From positions 62,001-126,000 of the forward strand of contig NZ_VCBC01000008.1 of NCBI RefSeq assembly GCF_005843925.1: DNA of 64,000 bases, given 5' to 3'. This stretch comes from Thalassotalea litorea (GTDB lineage: Bacteria > Pseudomonadota > Gammaproteobacteria > Enterobacterales > Alteromonadaceae). The notes under the pieces are model-generated. The model worked only from the letters and a program-made list of their open reading frames with translations. It searched no databases and was not told where the DNA came from. Shown here piece by piece: positions 26,007 to 34,845 of this stretch (the stretch's first letter is position 1; each line of letters opens with the position of its first letter). Position numbers and translations under genes: made by a program.

Positions 26007-26981
26007 TCAAAATGCTGCTAACCGTTGTATCATCCAGTACATCGCCAAAGAGCCACAAGAATAGCTGACAAAGAACCTTAGCTTGTCTAGCGTCAATGTC
26101 TTCATTAGCAATTTACTCAAAAAGAATAGGGCGAATAGCGCCGCAACAAATAACAGCTGGCCAATTTCTACGCCAATATTAAAGCTCAATAGGGCGACCC
26201 ACATTTCATTGGCAGGCAAACCGATATCACTTAATACGGATGCGAAGCCAAAACCATGAAGCAGTCCAAAGCTGGTAGAGACGGCAACAGGATATTTCAT
26301 GGTGATACTATTGGCTTTGTTTTTACTGATCTCCATGGCCAGCAATACAATGCTCAAAGCAATCACCGCTTCCACGGGGGCTATTGGAAGCTGAACCAAT
26401 TGTGTTGTGGCCAAAATTAACGTCAATGAATGGGCGAGGGTAAAGCCGGTGATGGTGAGTAGTAACTTACGACCGGTGCGTGATATGTAGATTAAACAAG
26501 CCACAAAGAGCAAATGGTCCAGGCCAATGAGTATATGTTCAATGCCTAAAAACGTATAAAGCATCAACGTATTGGTTTGTTGATAATTATCTGCAAACTT
26601 ATAGTGTTGTTGATCGGCATTTAAGACACTGGTCTGAATGTTCCCTTGATTGTCGATGATACGTAACAACACATCAGCGGAATTTTCCGTTAAACCGTCA
26701 ACCGCGACCTCCAATCCAAGCAGATCCGCTCGAGTGATCTGCCATTTACTGACATACGCTTGGTTGGTAAAGTACCCGTGTAAAACGCCTTGTTGGCTTG
26801 TGTCTGGGTCAAAATAGACGTCCAGTTTTAATCTCGCCCCGTCTCTAGCCGGAACTTTAAAAATCACATCATAAACAGTGTCGCTGCTATGCTGAATGGT
26901 CAGCGACGCAGGGCGCATATCATCACAAAAACCCATGGGGCTAACTAGTATTAGCATCAACAGCATCAGTGAGCGGCGCAT
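26007..26981 (-). CDS. HupE/UreJ-family membrane protein
   Basis: A 324-residue protein with a signal peptide (MRRSLMLLMLILVSPMGFC), an extracytoplasmic beta-rich domain of about 115 residues (SLTIQHSSDTVYDVIFKVP, GTFE-like strands), then six to seven membrane helices with the HupE/UreJ_2 hallmark GIEHILIGLDHLLFVACL and FTLAHSLTLILA near residues 150-190, and LHGFGFASVLSDIGLP near 240. HupE/UreJ proteins are linked to nickel handling in hydrogenase and urease loci, but this extended version is common without either. The four-base overlap with the upstream prolyl isomerase gene shows one operon. Confidence 0.85.
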   Translation of the reverse strand: MRRSLMLLMLILVSPMGFCDDMRPASLTIQHSSDTVYDVIFKVPARDGARLKLDVYFDPDTSQQGVLHGYFTNQAYVSKWQITRADLLGLEVAVDGLTENSADVLLRIIDNQGNIQTSVLNADQQHYKFADNYQQTNTLMLYTFLGIEHILIGLDHLLFVACLIYISRTGRKLLLTITGFTLAHSLTLILATTQLVQLPIAPVEAVIALSIVLLAMEISKNKANSITMKYPVAVSTSFGLLHGFGFASVLSDIGLPANEMWVALLSFNIGVEIGQLLFVAALFALFFLSKLLMKTLTLDKLRFFVSYSCGSLAMYWMIQRLAAF

Positions 26982-27826
26982 TAATAATCTCCGGCGACTA
27001 AGGTCGGCATATTGACATTCACCTCATACCTATCGAGTAAATCTTGTTCGTAGGATTTTTGATTGGCCAGATTTTTTTGATAACGCCAGTCGGCCAGAAC
27101 GTTGTCTTCTATCTGCGATAGTTTTGGTAGGGAGCCATGCTGAATATCACTGATATAGATGAAATGTAATCCGTAGCCAGAGCGGATCGGCCCGCTCCAT
27201 TGCTCAATGGGTTGAACGCTTAACGCCTTGGCGAATTCGTTACCAAACAGTCGGGCTACAATGCTAAGACTTTGACTCTGCAAAGACTTTGGTAGTAAAG
27301 ACGAAGCGCCTTCCGGCTCTAACCCTTTGTTAATTCGTTTTTGTTGCTGTCCTACCCACACATTGATGATTTTTTCTGGCGAGTCATCGCTGATAAATAC
27401 TTGCTGAAAACTATAGGCATTCGGCTCCCGGTATTTGTTTTGGTTTTCTTTAAAAAATCTCGCCAATTCCTGGGCGTCTGGAGGCTGGGCACTGGTAATA
27501 TCCTGCATCATAAATTCCATTTTCTGGCGCAAGCGTTTGCGGATCACACCATCATTGACATCGAGCCCCAGACCTCTGGCCTCACGGGCATAAATTTCGT
27601 CCATGACATAATTGTTAATGAGTTTATCCATTTCCTCTTGAGTTGGAGTTCGCTGCCAAACTTTTACAAAACGCTGATGCAGCTGTTCGACTCTGCCGCT
27701 ACTGACATTGATGACATGCTGCGCATCGTCCTCATTGTCATTCATCACATCAAACGCGAGAAACAATCCAACGGCGATAACGATAAAGTGAGTTAAGGGT
27801 TCTTTGATAAGTTGTGTTATTTTCAT
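26981..27826 (-). CDS. Membrane-anchored PpiC-type peptidyl-prolyl isomerase-like protein
   Basis: A 281-residue protein with an N-terminal membrane anchor (residues 13-28, FIVIAVGLFLAFDVM), a SurA/PpiD-like helical region with the chaperone-type pattern KVWQRTPTQEEMDKLINNYV near 55, and a parvulin-like domain near 140-245 containing YSFQQVFIS and GPIRSGYGLHFIYISD. It probably assists folding or insertion in the periplasm. It is co-transcribed with the HupE-family gene downstream; such pairing is recurrent in gammaproteobacteria as far as I know. The parvulin core looks shortened, so isomerase activity is uncertain. Confidence 0.78.
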   Translation of the reverse strand: MKITQLIKEPLTHFIVIAVGLFLAFDVMNDNEDDAQHVINVSSGRVEQLHQRFVKVWQRTPTQEEMDKLINNYVMDEIYAREARGLGLDVNDGVIRKRLRQKMEFMMQDITSAQPPDAQELARFFKENQNKYREPNAYSFQQVFISDDSPEKIINVWVGQQQKRINKGLEPEGASSLLPKSLQSQSLSIVARLFGNEFAKALSVQPIEQWSGPIRSGYGLHFIYISDIQHGSLPKLSQIEDNVLADWRYQKNLANQKSYEQDLLDRYEVNVNMPTLVAGDY

Positions 27827-27879
27827 AATTTATCAGTCATTAATTTAAAGGAAATTGTTATCAGTTCGGTTAAGGGATA

Positions 27880-29469
27880 TTACAATCGGGTGGCTTTAAA
27901 ACCGCCATAATCAATGCCGGCTAACTCTGCAATTTGTCGGTGCCAACTGGCCAGATCATATCGATTAAATTGATTTAGATGAGTATGACCGCATGCTCGA
28001 GCCATGATTTTCATCAGCTGTGTCGAGGCTGATAAAAAACGCGCGAGTTGTTCACTACCTGTTTCAACATTTAGCCGTTTAGTGAGTTCTGGATCTTGGG
28101 TGGCGATGCCCGCAGGACAATTGTTAAGGTTACACATTCTCGCGCCAACGCAACCGATAGCCTGCATGGCAGAATTTGCGAGGGCAATACCGTCTGCTCC
28201 TAATGCCAAGGCTTTTACGAAATCACTTGGGGTACGCAACCCGCCGGTGATGATTAATGTCACATTATGTTGAGGGTCGATTTTATCGAGAATATGCCGA
28301 GCTCTAGCGAGTGCCGGAATGGTTGGAACGCTGATATGATCCCTGAACAATGCTGGCGCCGCGCCTGTCCCGCCGCCGCGACCATCAAGAATGATATAGT
28401 CAGCACCCGCTTCTACCGCAAATTTTATGTCAGCTTCAATGTGGTTTGCGCTCAGCTTAAACCCAATGGGGATACCACCGGTGATCTCTCTAACCCGATC
28501 GGAAAAGTTTCGAAAGTCTTCTACCGTGTGTAAATGTTCAAATGTTGCTGGAGAAATCGCATCGGTTCCAGGTTCAATACCTCGAACCTTAGCAATCAAA
28601 TCGGTATTTTTATCTGCCGGCAGGTGGCCACCGGTACCGGTCTTTGCGGCTTGCCCGGCTTTAAAGTGAAACGCCTGAACGTTTTTGAGTTTTTCTTCAT
28701 CATAACCAAATCCAGCACTGGCATATTCGTAAAAATAGCGGGAATTACTTTGTTGTTCAGCAGCAAGCATGCCGCCTTCGCCTGAACATATTCCGGTGCC
28801 GGCAAGTTCTGCGCCTTTTGCCAGGGCTATTTTGGCATTTTCGGAAAGCGCTCCAAAACTCATATCAGAGACAAGCAGCGGGATGGATAATCTAAGCGGC
28901 TTCCGAGCTTGTTTACCGATAACTAAATCCGTGGCGACTTTACTATCATCGAGTAAGGGTTTCTTCGCCAGTTGCGCCACCATGATTTGGATATCATCCC
29001 ATTGCGGCAATTTAGATTTGGGAACGCCCATGGCGACCATAGGGCCATGGTGTCCAGATTTGCTTAAACCATGTTTGGCTAATTCATGAATGTAAGCCAC
29101 AGTGGGCTCTTCAGGCGTAGGCGTTGCCGTCGGTTTGCCCAAGGGCGCAGTTTTATCGGTTTGGCTGGCGTTGTTCGTTGATTCGACGTCCGTGTCTTCA
29201 GACTTTGGCGGCTCACCGATATCGTCTTTACTATACTGTTTATGAGTGCCATCACAGTAGGGCAGGTTAGCAGATTGCTTGCACTGACACAGGTACGCCG
29301 TCTTATCTTCATCACTACTAATTTTCAGTGGTTCATAATCGGTTGATGCGTGTGAACCATCGCAATAGGGTTGATTACCGGACAGGCCACAAGCACAAAA
29401 AAACACCGGTTTTTTTGCCGTGAGTTCAACCTTTGCTGGAACAATATTTGCGATAACGGGTTTCTTCAT
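27880..29469 (-). CDS. Two CDGSH iron-sulfur domains fused to an FMN-binding glutamate-synthase-like domain
   Basis: A 529-residue fusion. Residues 25-40 and 61-76 are two complete CDGSH [2Fe-2S] motifs (C-x-C followed nine residues later by CDG-S/T-H). A polar linker (residues 80-125) leads to a glutamate-synthase central/FMN domain (residues about 140-520) with LLVSDMSFGALSENAKIALA, GICSGEGGM, FKAGQAAKTGTGGHLPADK, DGRGGGTGAAP and the [3Fe-4S] segment CVGARMCNLNNCPAGIATQ near 440. The glutaminase domain of GltB is absent. It is probably an electron-transfer or oxidoreductase protein, not true glutamate synthase; the substrate is unknown. It is transcribed alone, divergent from the SDR at 29615. 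Confidence 0.87.
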   Translation of the reverse strand: MKKPVIANIVPAKVELTAKKPVFFCACGLSGNQPYCDGSHASTDYEPLKISSDEDKTAYLCQCKQSANLPYCDGTHKQYSKDDIGEPPKSEDTDVESTNNASQTDKTAPLGKPTATPTPEEPTVAYIHELAKHGLSKSGHHGPMVAMGVPKSKLPQWDDIQIMVAQLAKKPLLDDSKVATDLVIGKQARKPLRLSIPLLVSDMSFGALSENAKIALAKGAELAGTGICSGEGGMLAAEQQSNSRYFYEYASAGFGYDEEKLKNVQAFHFKAGQAAKTGTGGHLPADKNTDLIAKVRGIEPGTDAISPATFEHLHTVEDFRNFSDRVREITGGIPIGFKLSANHIEADIKFAVEAGADYIILDGRGGGTGAAPALFRDHISVPTIPALARARHILDKIDPQHNVTLIITGGLRTPSDFVKALALGADGIALANSAMQAIGCVGARMCNLNNCPAGIATQDPELTKRLNVETGSEQLARFLSASTQLMKIMARACGHTHLNQFNRYDLASWHRQIAELAGIDYGGFKATRL

Positions 29470-29614
29470 AGCAGATCCTTTCAGTGGTACTTTTTACAGT
29501 ATAGAAGCTAGCGATTAAAATATTTCTCGATTGTGGTTAACAATGCCCCTGGCACTGGATTACACTCTGTGAAATAAATCGTTACTTATTAATCCTTTAA
29601 GGAATATCTAAATC

Positions 29615-30304
29615 ATGTTGGAATCAAAAGCATCGGTAATAGTGATCACTGGCGCGAATCGCGGCATCGGCCTGGCGATGGCGCAAATATTTGCAAAACG
29701 AGGGGATCAGGTGTTTGCGGTATGCCGCAACGCATCTGCAACCCTAGAGCAACTTGCGCAGCAATATTCACTAAAGATTATTGAAAACATTGATGTTGCC
29801 AAAGAGCAGGACGTTCAGACGTTAAAATCTAAATTGTCTTCGGTGAGCATTGATCTTTTGATCAATAATGCCGGTATCTTAAGGGATGAGTCGTTAGATA
29901 ATTTTAATGCTGAACAAATTGAGCTGCAGTTTCAGGTTAATGCCCTGGCGCCGCTGCGTATTTGTCAGAGTCTGCAGGGGTGTTTGCGCAAGGGCAGTAA
30001 AATTGCCTTGATCACCTCAAGGATGGGATCAATCACCGATAATACATCGGGCGGCCGTTATGGCTATCGAATGTCTAAGGCGGCATTGAACATTGCCGGC
30101 ATGTCTCTTGCGAAAGACTTGTATACTAAAGATATCGCGGTTGGAATTTATCACCCAGGATATGTGCAAACCGATATGGTGAATGGCAACGGTGATATTT
30201 CTGCAGATACAGCTGCGCAGCGACTGGTTGGCTTAATGGATGAATTGACCCTGGATGAAAGTGGTGTATTCAGGCACTCAAATGGTGAGGTTTTGCCCTG
30301 GTAG
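29615..30304 (+). CDS. Short-chain dehydrogenase/reductase (CsgA-like)
   Basis: A 229-residue classical SDR. The cofactor motif is ITGANRGIGLAMA at residues 11-23, LLINNAGIL follows near 81, and the catalytic residues are in the GRYGYRMSKAALNIAG segment (Tyr and Lys four apart near residue 150); the preceding ITSRMGSI supplies the Ser. The ribosome-binding site AAGGAAT lies upstream of the ATG. It resembles the C-factor/CsgA-like group but the substrate is unknown. It is followed 25 bases later by the FG-GAP gene, perhaps in one transcript. Confidence 0.85.
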   Translation: MLESKASVIVITGANRGIGLAMAQIFAKRGDQVFAVCRNASATLEQLAQQYSLKIIENIDVAKEQDVQTLKSKLSSVSIDLLINNAGILRDESLDNFNAEQIELQFQVNALAPLRICQSLQGCLRKGSKIALITSRMGSITDNTSGGRYGYRMSKAALNIAGMSLAKDLYTKDIAVGIYHPGYVQTDMVNGNGDISADTAAQRLVGLMDELTLDESGVFRHSNGEVLPW

Positions 30305-30329
30305 GAAAACGTCAAGGGCCTAGGTAAGG

Positions 30330-31946
30330 ATGAAGAATGCAATGAAAGAGTTAGGTAAGACGCTTTTAATTTTGGCTATGGCATCTGTTGCCAATGTTAG
30401 CCAGGCAGAAAATCTGAGTTTGAAGTCTCAGACAATCTCTGCGCCTTTTTCAATTTCTCAGGATCCTATCCGCGGCAATTTCCTGCCAAACCCCGGTAAA
30501 GAAATCATTTTATTAGGCGAAAATGACGGCAAAGGTCAACTCGCGATTTTTGCCGTTGATGAACGTTCTGGACAATATGAGCTTTACCGCCATTTACCGA
30601 TAGGGGCGCAATTTTTTTCTTTTGACTCCGACGCTGAATTGGATTTTTCTATTGATATTGGTTCGGAACCGACACCGGGTTTAGAACTCGCATCTGACTT
30701 AGGCTCAGCTACCGATTCAGAACGCTTAAATCGGCTCTATTTTTTAACCAGTGATCAGATAGTTGAATTGCGACCTGAAGACTCAGAATCGCCATTTCAG
30801 CCGCGATTAGACATTGATTCGATTGTCATCAAATCTTCGTCCAATTATCTTAAACGCGCGAATTTTGTCCGCGATTTAAATCAGGACACCGATCCGGATT
30901 TTGCCCTTGCAGATTTTAATGGTATCAACCTTTACCTTTCTCAACGACAGCAAGGCACTGCACAAGAGGGTGAGTTGCTTTCGTACAAACATCAGAAATT
31001 GCCTGTGTTGCCAATCGTTGAAGTATTCGAAAGCAGCGTCAGTTACACCCAACGCAAGTGGTTTCTGGTGGATATGAACCAAGACAAACGCTCGGATATT
31101 GCCTGGGTGAATGATGGTGAGTTGCTGGTACATTATGCCCAAGGTGAGAATGAATTTAACCAAGAGCCTTCTCAGGTTGCGATCAATCAACAGATCTCAG
31201 GCCAAAACTGGTGGGATACCCGCAATGCTGATGGCTCTAATCTTGATCAGAGTAAACTCGATCATAAGAACCTGGAGCGGATGGATGACATTGACGGTGA
31301 TGGCATTACCGATTTGGTCGTCCGTCACAGTACCAGCTCAGGAGTGTTGGATCGCAGCAATGACTATCAGGTATATTTAGGGCAAAAAACGGAACAGGCA
31401 ATTATTTATAGCCAACAACCCACCACTGTACTGGCAAGTGAAGGGACCGTGGGTGATATCGAGTTTGTTGATCTAAATCAGGATGCAAGGCAGGAAGTAC
31501 TCGTATCCTCCTTTGATATTTCCGTGTCGCAAATTATCGGTGCTTTATTAAGTGGTAGTGTTGATCAGGACGTTCTTATTTATGTCCAGGATAAACAGTC
31601 CGGTTCGTTTAAACAGAGCATTAGTAAGGAAGTTGAGTTAACGTTTAGCCTCTCGACCGGGAAAAGCGGTGCGCCGGTGGTAAAACTGGCAGATTTAAAT
31701 GGCGATGGTTATAAAGAATTAATTCTTAGCGCAGACGAAGATAAACTCAAAATTTATGCCGGTGTTAATGGCGATAAATACATCGCCAGTAAAGCGCAGA
31801 AATTTTCATTACCCTTGCCGCAAAATGGCGTGTTGCTCAGCAGCGATGATTTAAACCTTGATGGCAAAGAAGAATTGCTCGTACGTTACGGGGTTGAAGA
31901 TGCCGAGCAGTATCATGATGATTTGGTGATTATTAGCGCCAAATAG
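30330..31946 (+). CDS. Secreted FG-GAP/VCBS-repeat protein
   Basis: A 538-residue protein with a signal peptide (GKTLLILAMASVANVSQAE; cleavage near residue 27). At least six calcium-binding D-x-N/D-x-D repeats are visible: DLNQDTDPDFALADF, DMNQDKRSDIAWV, DIDGDGITDLVVRH, DLNQDARQEVLVS, DLNGDGYKELILSA and DLNLDGKEELLVRY, consistent with a seven-bladed integrin-alpha-like propeller. The protein is periplasmic or extracellular; its ligand is unknown. The start could also be the ATG four codons later. Confidence 0.82.
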   Translation: MKNAMKELGKTLLILAMASVANVSQAENLSLKSQTISAPFSISQDPIRGNFLPNPGKEIILLGENDGKGQLAIFAVDERSGQYELYRHLPIGAQFFSFDSDAELDFSIDIGSEPTPGLELASDLGSATDSERLNRLYFLTSDQIVELRPEDSESPFQPRLDIDSIVIKSSSNYLKRANFVRDLNQDTDPDFALADFNGINLYLSQRQQGTAQEGELLSYKHQKLPVLPIVEVFESSVSYTQRKWFLVDMNQDKRSDIAWVNDGELLVHYAQGENEFNQEPSQVAINQQISGQNWWDTRNADGSNLDQSKLDHKNLERMDDIDGDGITDLVVRHSTSSGVLDRSNDYQVYLGQKTEQAIIYSQQPTTVLASEGTVGDIEFVDLNQDARQEVLVSSFDISVSQIIGALLSGSVDQDVLIYVQDKQSGSFKQSISKEVELTFSLSTGKSGAPVVKLADLNGDGYKELILSADEDKLKIYAGVNGDKYIASKAQKFSLPLPQNGVLLSSDDLNLDGKEELLVRYGVEDAEQYHDDLVIISAK

Positions 31947-32083
31947 CACCTGTCAGGCCTCAACACATTCGTACCCGTTGGCATTAATCAAATAGATTTG
32001 AAGCACTAGGCGGTAAATTAAAAATGGTTGGTTAACTAGGGTGCCTGAATTTGCTTAACCAGGACACCCCCCACGCTCCTGCA

Positions 32084-32149
32084 GTCATCCTCACGAAAGT
32101 GGGGATCTGCTTTTGCTTTAGATTCCCAGTAGTGTCTGGGAATGACGGA
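32084..32149 (+). repeat. 67-bp cloverleaf-type repeat, copy 6, with partial copy
   Basis: A full consensus copy standing alone in the 363-base gap between the FG-GAP gene and the Atl-like gene. A degenerate right half follows at 32164-32189 (ACTGTAGTGTTTGGGAATGA). No other gene or regulatory site is evident in this gap. Confidence 0.9.
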
Positions 32150-32309
32150 AAGGCCAGCTTCGTCACTGTAGTGTTTGGGAATGATGGGACGGAGTAAGGA
32201 ATAAAAGAAAAGCGCGAGGCGTGTGGCAGCTAGGCATGGAATGTCGCAAACGTATGCTGGTAATCGTTAGGTGTTGCCACCTAACCTCTGGTTCATGTAC
32301 CTTACCCCT

Positions 32310-32669
32310 ATGACAATATCTTCCAAAAAAACGATTGACGACAAAACCCAGCGGATCTGGACCTTAGTTGCACTGGTACCAGAAGGGAAAGTGGTAAGCT
32401 ATGGACAACTAGCGGATTTAGCCGGCCTTCCAGGTCGTGCGCGCTTAGCCGGAAGAGCTTTAAAACTTGCTTCACCAACGCAAAACTTACCCTGGCATCG
32501 AGTCGTAAATAGCCAGGGAAAAATATCACTCCCCAAGGGCTCTGAACCCTATCAAAGGCAAGTGGCGAAATTACAGGAAGAGGGGGTTGTTGTCATTTCA
32601 GGGAAAATTAAACTCGATGATTTTCAATGGCAGCCGGATGTAGGTGAATTATTAACTTTGCCATTTTAA
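32310..32669 (+). CDS. atl: Alkyltransferase-like protein (Atl/YbaZ family)
   Basis: 119 residues from the ATG at 32310; longer in-frame starts at 32295 (ATG) and 32271 (GTG) exist and none has a clear ribosome-binding site. It has the MGMT DNA-binding fold: IWTLVALVPEGKVVSYGQLADLAGLPGRARLAGRAL split by the usual helix-turn-helix, then the active-site region LPWHRVVNSQGKIS. The acceptor cysteine of O6-alkylguanine transferases (PCHR) is replaced by Trp (PWHR), as in Atl proteins, which flag O6-alkylguanine for nucleotide excision repair without repairing it themselves. Confidence 0.88.
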   Translation: MTISSKKTIDDKTQRIWTLVALVPEGKVVSYGQLADLAGLPGRARLAGRALKLASPTQNLPWHRVVNSQGKISLPKGSEPYQRQVAKLQEEGVVVISGKIKLDDFQWQPDVGELLTLPF

Positions 32670-32864
32670 GCAACTCGCGCTAATCCCCGTATTTCTTGGC
32701 TAGTTGTTTAAATCTTTACTACCTTTCTATATGTATTTCATGAAGTTGTAATAAATCTTCACAAGTATGAATCGCTTGATGTCTATGCCATTTCGAACCA
32801 GAAATTGCGCGGCAAAACCATCCGTTTATCTTGTGAACCCCATTTAAAATTGAGGATTGATTCT

Positions 32865-33305
32865 ATGTTTAAAAAAATAACCGCCGTGTCGGCATCTATT
32901 TTATGCGCCGCTTTGCTGATGGTAAACACGGCATCGGCAGAAGATGGTAAGCGATATGAGGACAGCGTTAAATGGAAGAACGTAGTGAAAATAACTTACA
33001 AAATTGGTAAGCGCGATGACGCGTTAAAGATTATTAAAGATTACTATCAAGTCGCTTCAAAAAAAGCCAAAACCCCGATGCCGGAAATGGTTATGGAAAT
33101 GCACACCGGAGATTATGATTTATTGGTTATCTGGCATATGCAAAATGGGATCGAGGATATGACCTGGGAAACCAATCCTGACTCGGTAGCATGGCGTAAA
33201 GCGTTAAATGATGTTGCTGGTTCCGAAGAAAAGGCCCAGGAAATTCTCGATGAGTATGTAAGCTATATTGCCCATGCTGAAAATGAGATAGCGCTAGTAA
33301 GATAG
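32865..33305 (+). CDS. Small secreted protein, unknown function
   Basis: 146 residues from the ATG at 32865, supported by TTGAGG nine bases upstream; a longer frame from 32805 would bury the signal peptide. The signal is MFKKITAVSASILCAALLMV with cleavage near residue 26 (ASA-ED). The mature protein is about 120 residues with an alpha/beta ferredoxin-like look (VVKITYKIGKRDDALKIIKD, MPEMVMEMHTGDYDLLVIWHM, WRKALNDVAGSEEKAQEILDEY), resembling dimeric alpha-beta barrel or ABM-like domains. Function unknown; it stands alone. Confidence 0.72.
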   Translation: MFKKITAVSASILCAALLMVNTASAEDGKRYEDSVKWKNVVKITYKIGKRDDALKIIKDYYQVASKKAKTPMPEMVMEMHTGDYDLLVIWHMQNGIEDMTWETNPDSVAWRKALNDVAGSEEKAQEILDEYVSYIAHAENEIALVR

Positions 33306-33312
33306 TTTTTGC

Positions 33313-33340
33313 GAGATCCCATCCCGGAGGATGGGATCTC
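33313..33340. terminator. Perfect inverted repeat after the small secreted protein
   Basis: A 12-base-pair perfect stem GAGATCCCATCC / GGATGGGATCTC with a CGGA loop, seven bases after the stop at 33305. No T-run follows on either strand, so it may be an mRNA-end stabiliser, not an intrinsic terminator. The rest of the gap to 33686 holds no gene that I can support. Confidence 0.5.
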
Positions 33341-33686
33341 TAGTACGACGCTGTAAAAAGCAACGGTGTCTAAAGATGTCTAAAGGTGTCAAGGTGACTA
33401 CAGGTTGCCTGCATATAAGTAGGTATGCAGAATCCAGGATGGCTTGATTCTGTAGATAAATGCGCTTGTTAAGCGCTGTCACCCGTCCGGTATCTTTGAT
33501 GTCGGCCTGTCACCGTTCGATATTTCATTTCGAATTGTCACCTGACGCAGTGTAGTATGCTGCGTCTGTCCTCTCTCCCCATTAACAAATACTTTTTGTC
33601 GTCAAAATGAAAATTATTTGCTTTTCAAATCCCTGATTTCAAATCAATATCTGTGCAAATTCAATGGTGAATTTTGTTAAGGAAAC

Positions 33687-33917
33687 ATGATGAATAGTAA
33701 CGACTATGATGATGATTTTGAAACCGAAATTGATGATGATGAATATCAGGCTACTGGCCTCGCGGGTTTTGAAATCGCCTATGGCAGTAAAAACAAGCAA
33801 GCATTGAAAAAAGCCGCCAAAACCAAGTTGAAAATTAAGCAGAGATTGGATTCTTTGCTCGAGCAAAGACAGCTTGAAAAAGAATTGGGATCCTTTTATT
33901 ACGACCTAGAACTTTAA
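33687..33917 (+). CDS. PA3496-family small protein
   Basis: A 76-residue protein with a strong AAGGAA ribosome-binding site just upstream. It has an acidic N-terminus (residues 5-25, rich in Asp/Glu) and a basic helical C-terminal half (ALKKAAKTKLKIKQRLDSLL, EQRQLEKELGSFYYDLEL), the layout of the PA3496-type putative envelope-integrity proteins common in gammaproteobacteria. Function is not established. An open frame on the opposite strand over the same bases is rejected. Confidence 0.72.
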   Translation: MMNSNDYDDDFETEIDDDEYQATGLAGFEIAYGSKNKQALKKAAKTKLKIKQRLDSLLEQRQLEKELGSFYYDLEL

Positions 33918-33939
33918 TACGAATACCAAAGGTATAAAA

Positions 33940-34197
33940 ATGAAAAAAATAAATGTGTTCGTGGGTAGCTTGTTCACTGCTATCGCTTTCAGTGCCGTTG
34001 CCGAAGAGACTTATGAGTTGGAATATGCGGAAGAAGCGCCAGCCAGTTACATTGAACAGGTGTTAGATACCTGCAAAATTTACGCTCAAGAGGATGACGT
34101 ATCAGCGGAGGAAATGATGAGTTATTTGCTCGCCTGCGTTAATGACGATTTAGAGATGAATGATTACCAAACGCTTTCGACTCTTCCGAAGGAATAG
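33940..34197 (+). CDS. Small secreted acidic protein
   Basis: An 85-residue protein with a signal peptide (MKKINVFVGSLFTAIAFSAVA-EE, cleavage near residue 21), leaving a very acidic mature part of about 64 residues with two cysteines (DTCKIYAQ and LLACVNDD), 26 residues apart, that could form a disulfide in the periplasm. It lies 22 bases after the PA3496-like gene, probably in one transcript. I recognise no named family. Confidence 0.65.
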   Translation: MKKINVFVGSLFTAIAFSAVAEETYELEYAEEAPASYIEQVLDTCKIYAQEDDVSAEEMMSYLLACVNDDLEMNDYQTLSTLPKE

Positions 34198-34335
34198 GAG
34201 AGCAAGGCAGAAACACTAATATCTAGGTCTCAGGTTTCGGTTTCAGGATCCTGCTGCTTGGCAAGTGGCTTTTGCTTTTTCTCAAAACTGAGGCCTGAGA
34301 CGTGTCACCTTTCGCGCGGTTTTCTACCGCGCTAA

Positions 34336-34587
34336 TTATTTCTGCTTCGCCTTGTTGCCAATGATTTTGAATGCAGGCGTGCCACGTACTAAGGTGTCAC
34401 GGGCAAATTCCGACTGACAATTCGGGCAGATGCCCGGCTTCTCGGTATTATCTTCGACAATTCTTTCTTTAAAACATTTGATCAGTGCCCCGGTCCCCCC
34501 TTTTTTGTATTTAAACAATAATTGATTGCAATGGTTGCAAATCACTTTGACGGTTTTTGTGGGCATTTTTTTATTCGGTTTTGCCAT
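34336..34587 (-). CDS. Small zinc-ribbon protein
   Basis: An 83-residue protein with two CxxC knuckles, C17-x2-C20 (CNHC) and C54-x2-C57 (CPNC), plus an extra Cys at 38. The termini are lysine-rich (KPNKKMPTK and GNKAKQK), suggesting nucleic-acid or ribosome contact. It is transcribed alone, convergent with the preceding pair. The GCGCGGT/ACCGCGC hairpin just after its stop (34314-34332) lacks a T-run. Confidence 0.7.
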   Translation of the reverse strand: MAKPNKKMPTKTVKVICNHCNQLLFKYKKGGTGALIKCFKERIVEDNTEKPGICPNCQSEFARDTLVRGTPAFKIIGNKAKQK

Positions 34588-34845
34588 TTACATTCTCACT
34601 AGATGAACGACAGGTTTCGCGACTTGGCTCTTGATTAAGCGCTTGATTAAGCTTTTGATTAACGTCACTTATTGAGTATTGGAACGCTGTTCGGCATTAT
34701 TAGCAAGATAAACTGTAAATTGAATGAAAAGTGGATCAGAGTATATGTCGCGTTACGTATTTGATGCGACTGTCAGGGTTTAAGAAGTTAGGCTTACGGC
34801 CTTGGTGATTCTCCCCCTTTCGTTTAATTAAAAATAGAGGCTTCG

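Noticed and set aside
25537..26058. 173-residue minus-strand open frame
   Set aside because: It is built almost wholly from the 67-bp repeats and their spacers, with repeated peptide words; no ribosome-binding site and no family likeness.
27341..27796. 151-residue plus-strand frame inside the PpiC-like gene
   Set aside because: Antisense shadow; the minus-strand protein has membrane anchor, chaperone-type pattern and a four-base operon overlap.
33639..33866. Minus-strand open frame opposite the PA3496-like gene
   Set aside because: The plus-strand frame has a strong ribosome-binding site and a recognisable family layout; the minus frame is only its antisense.
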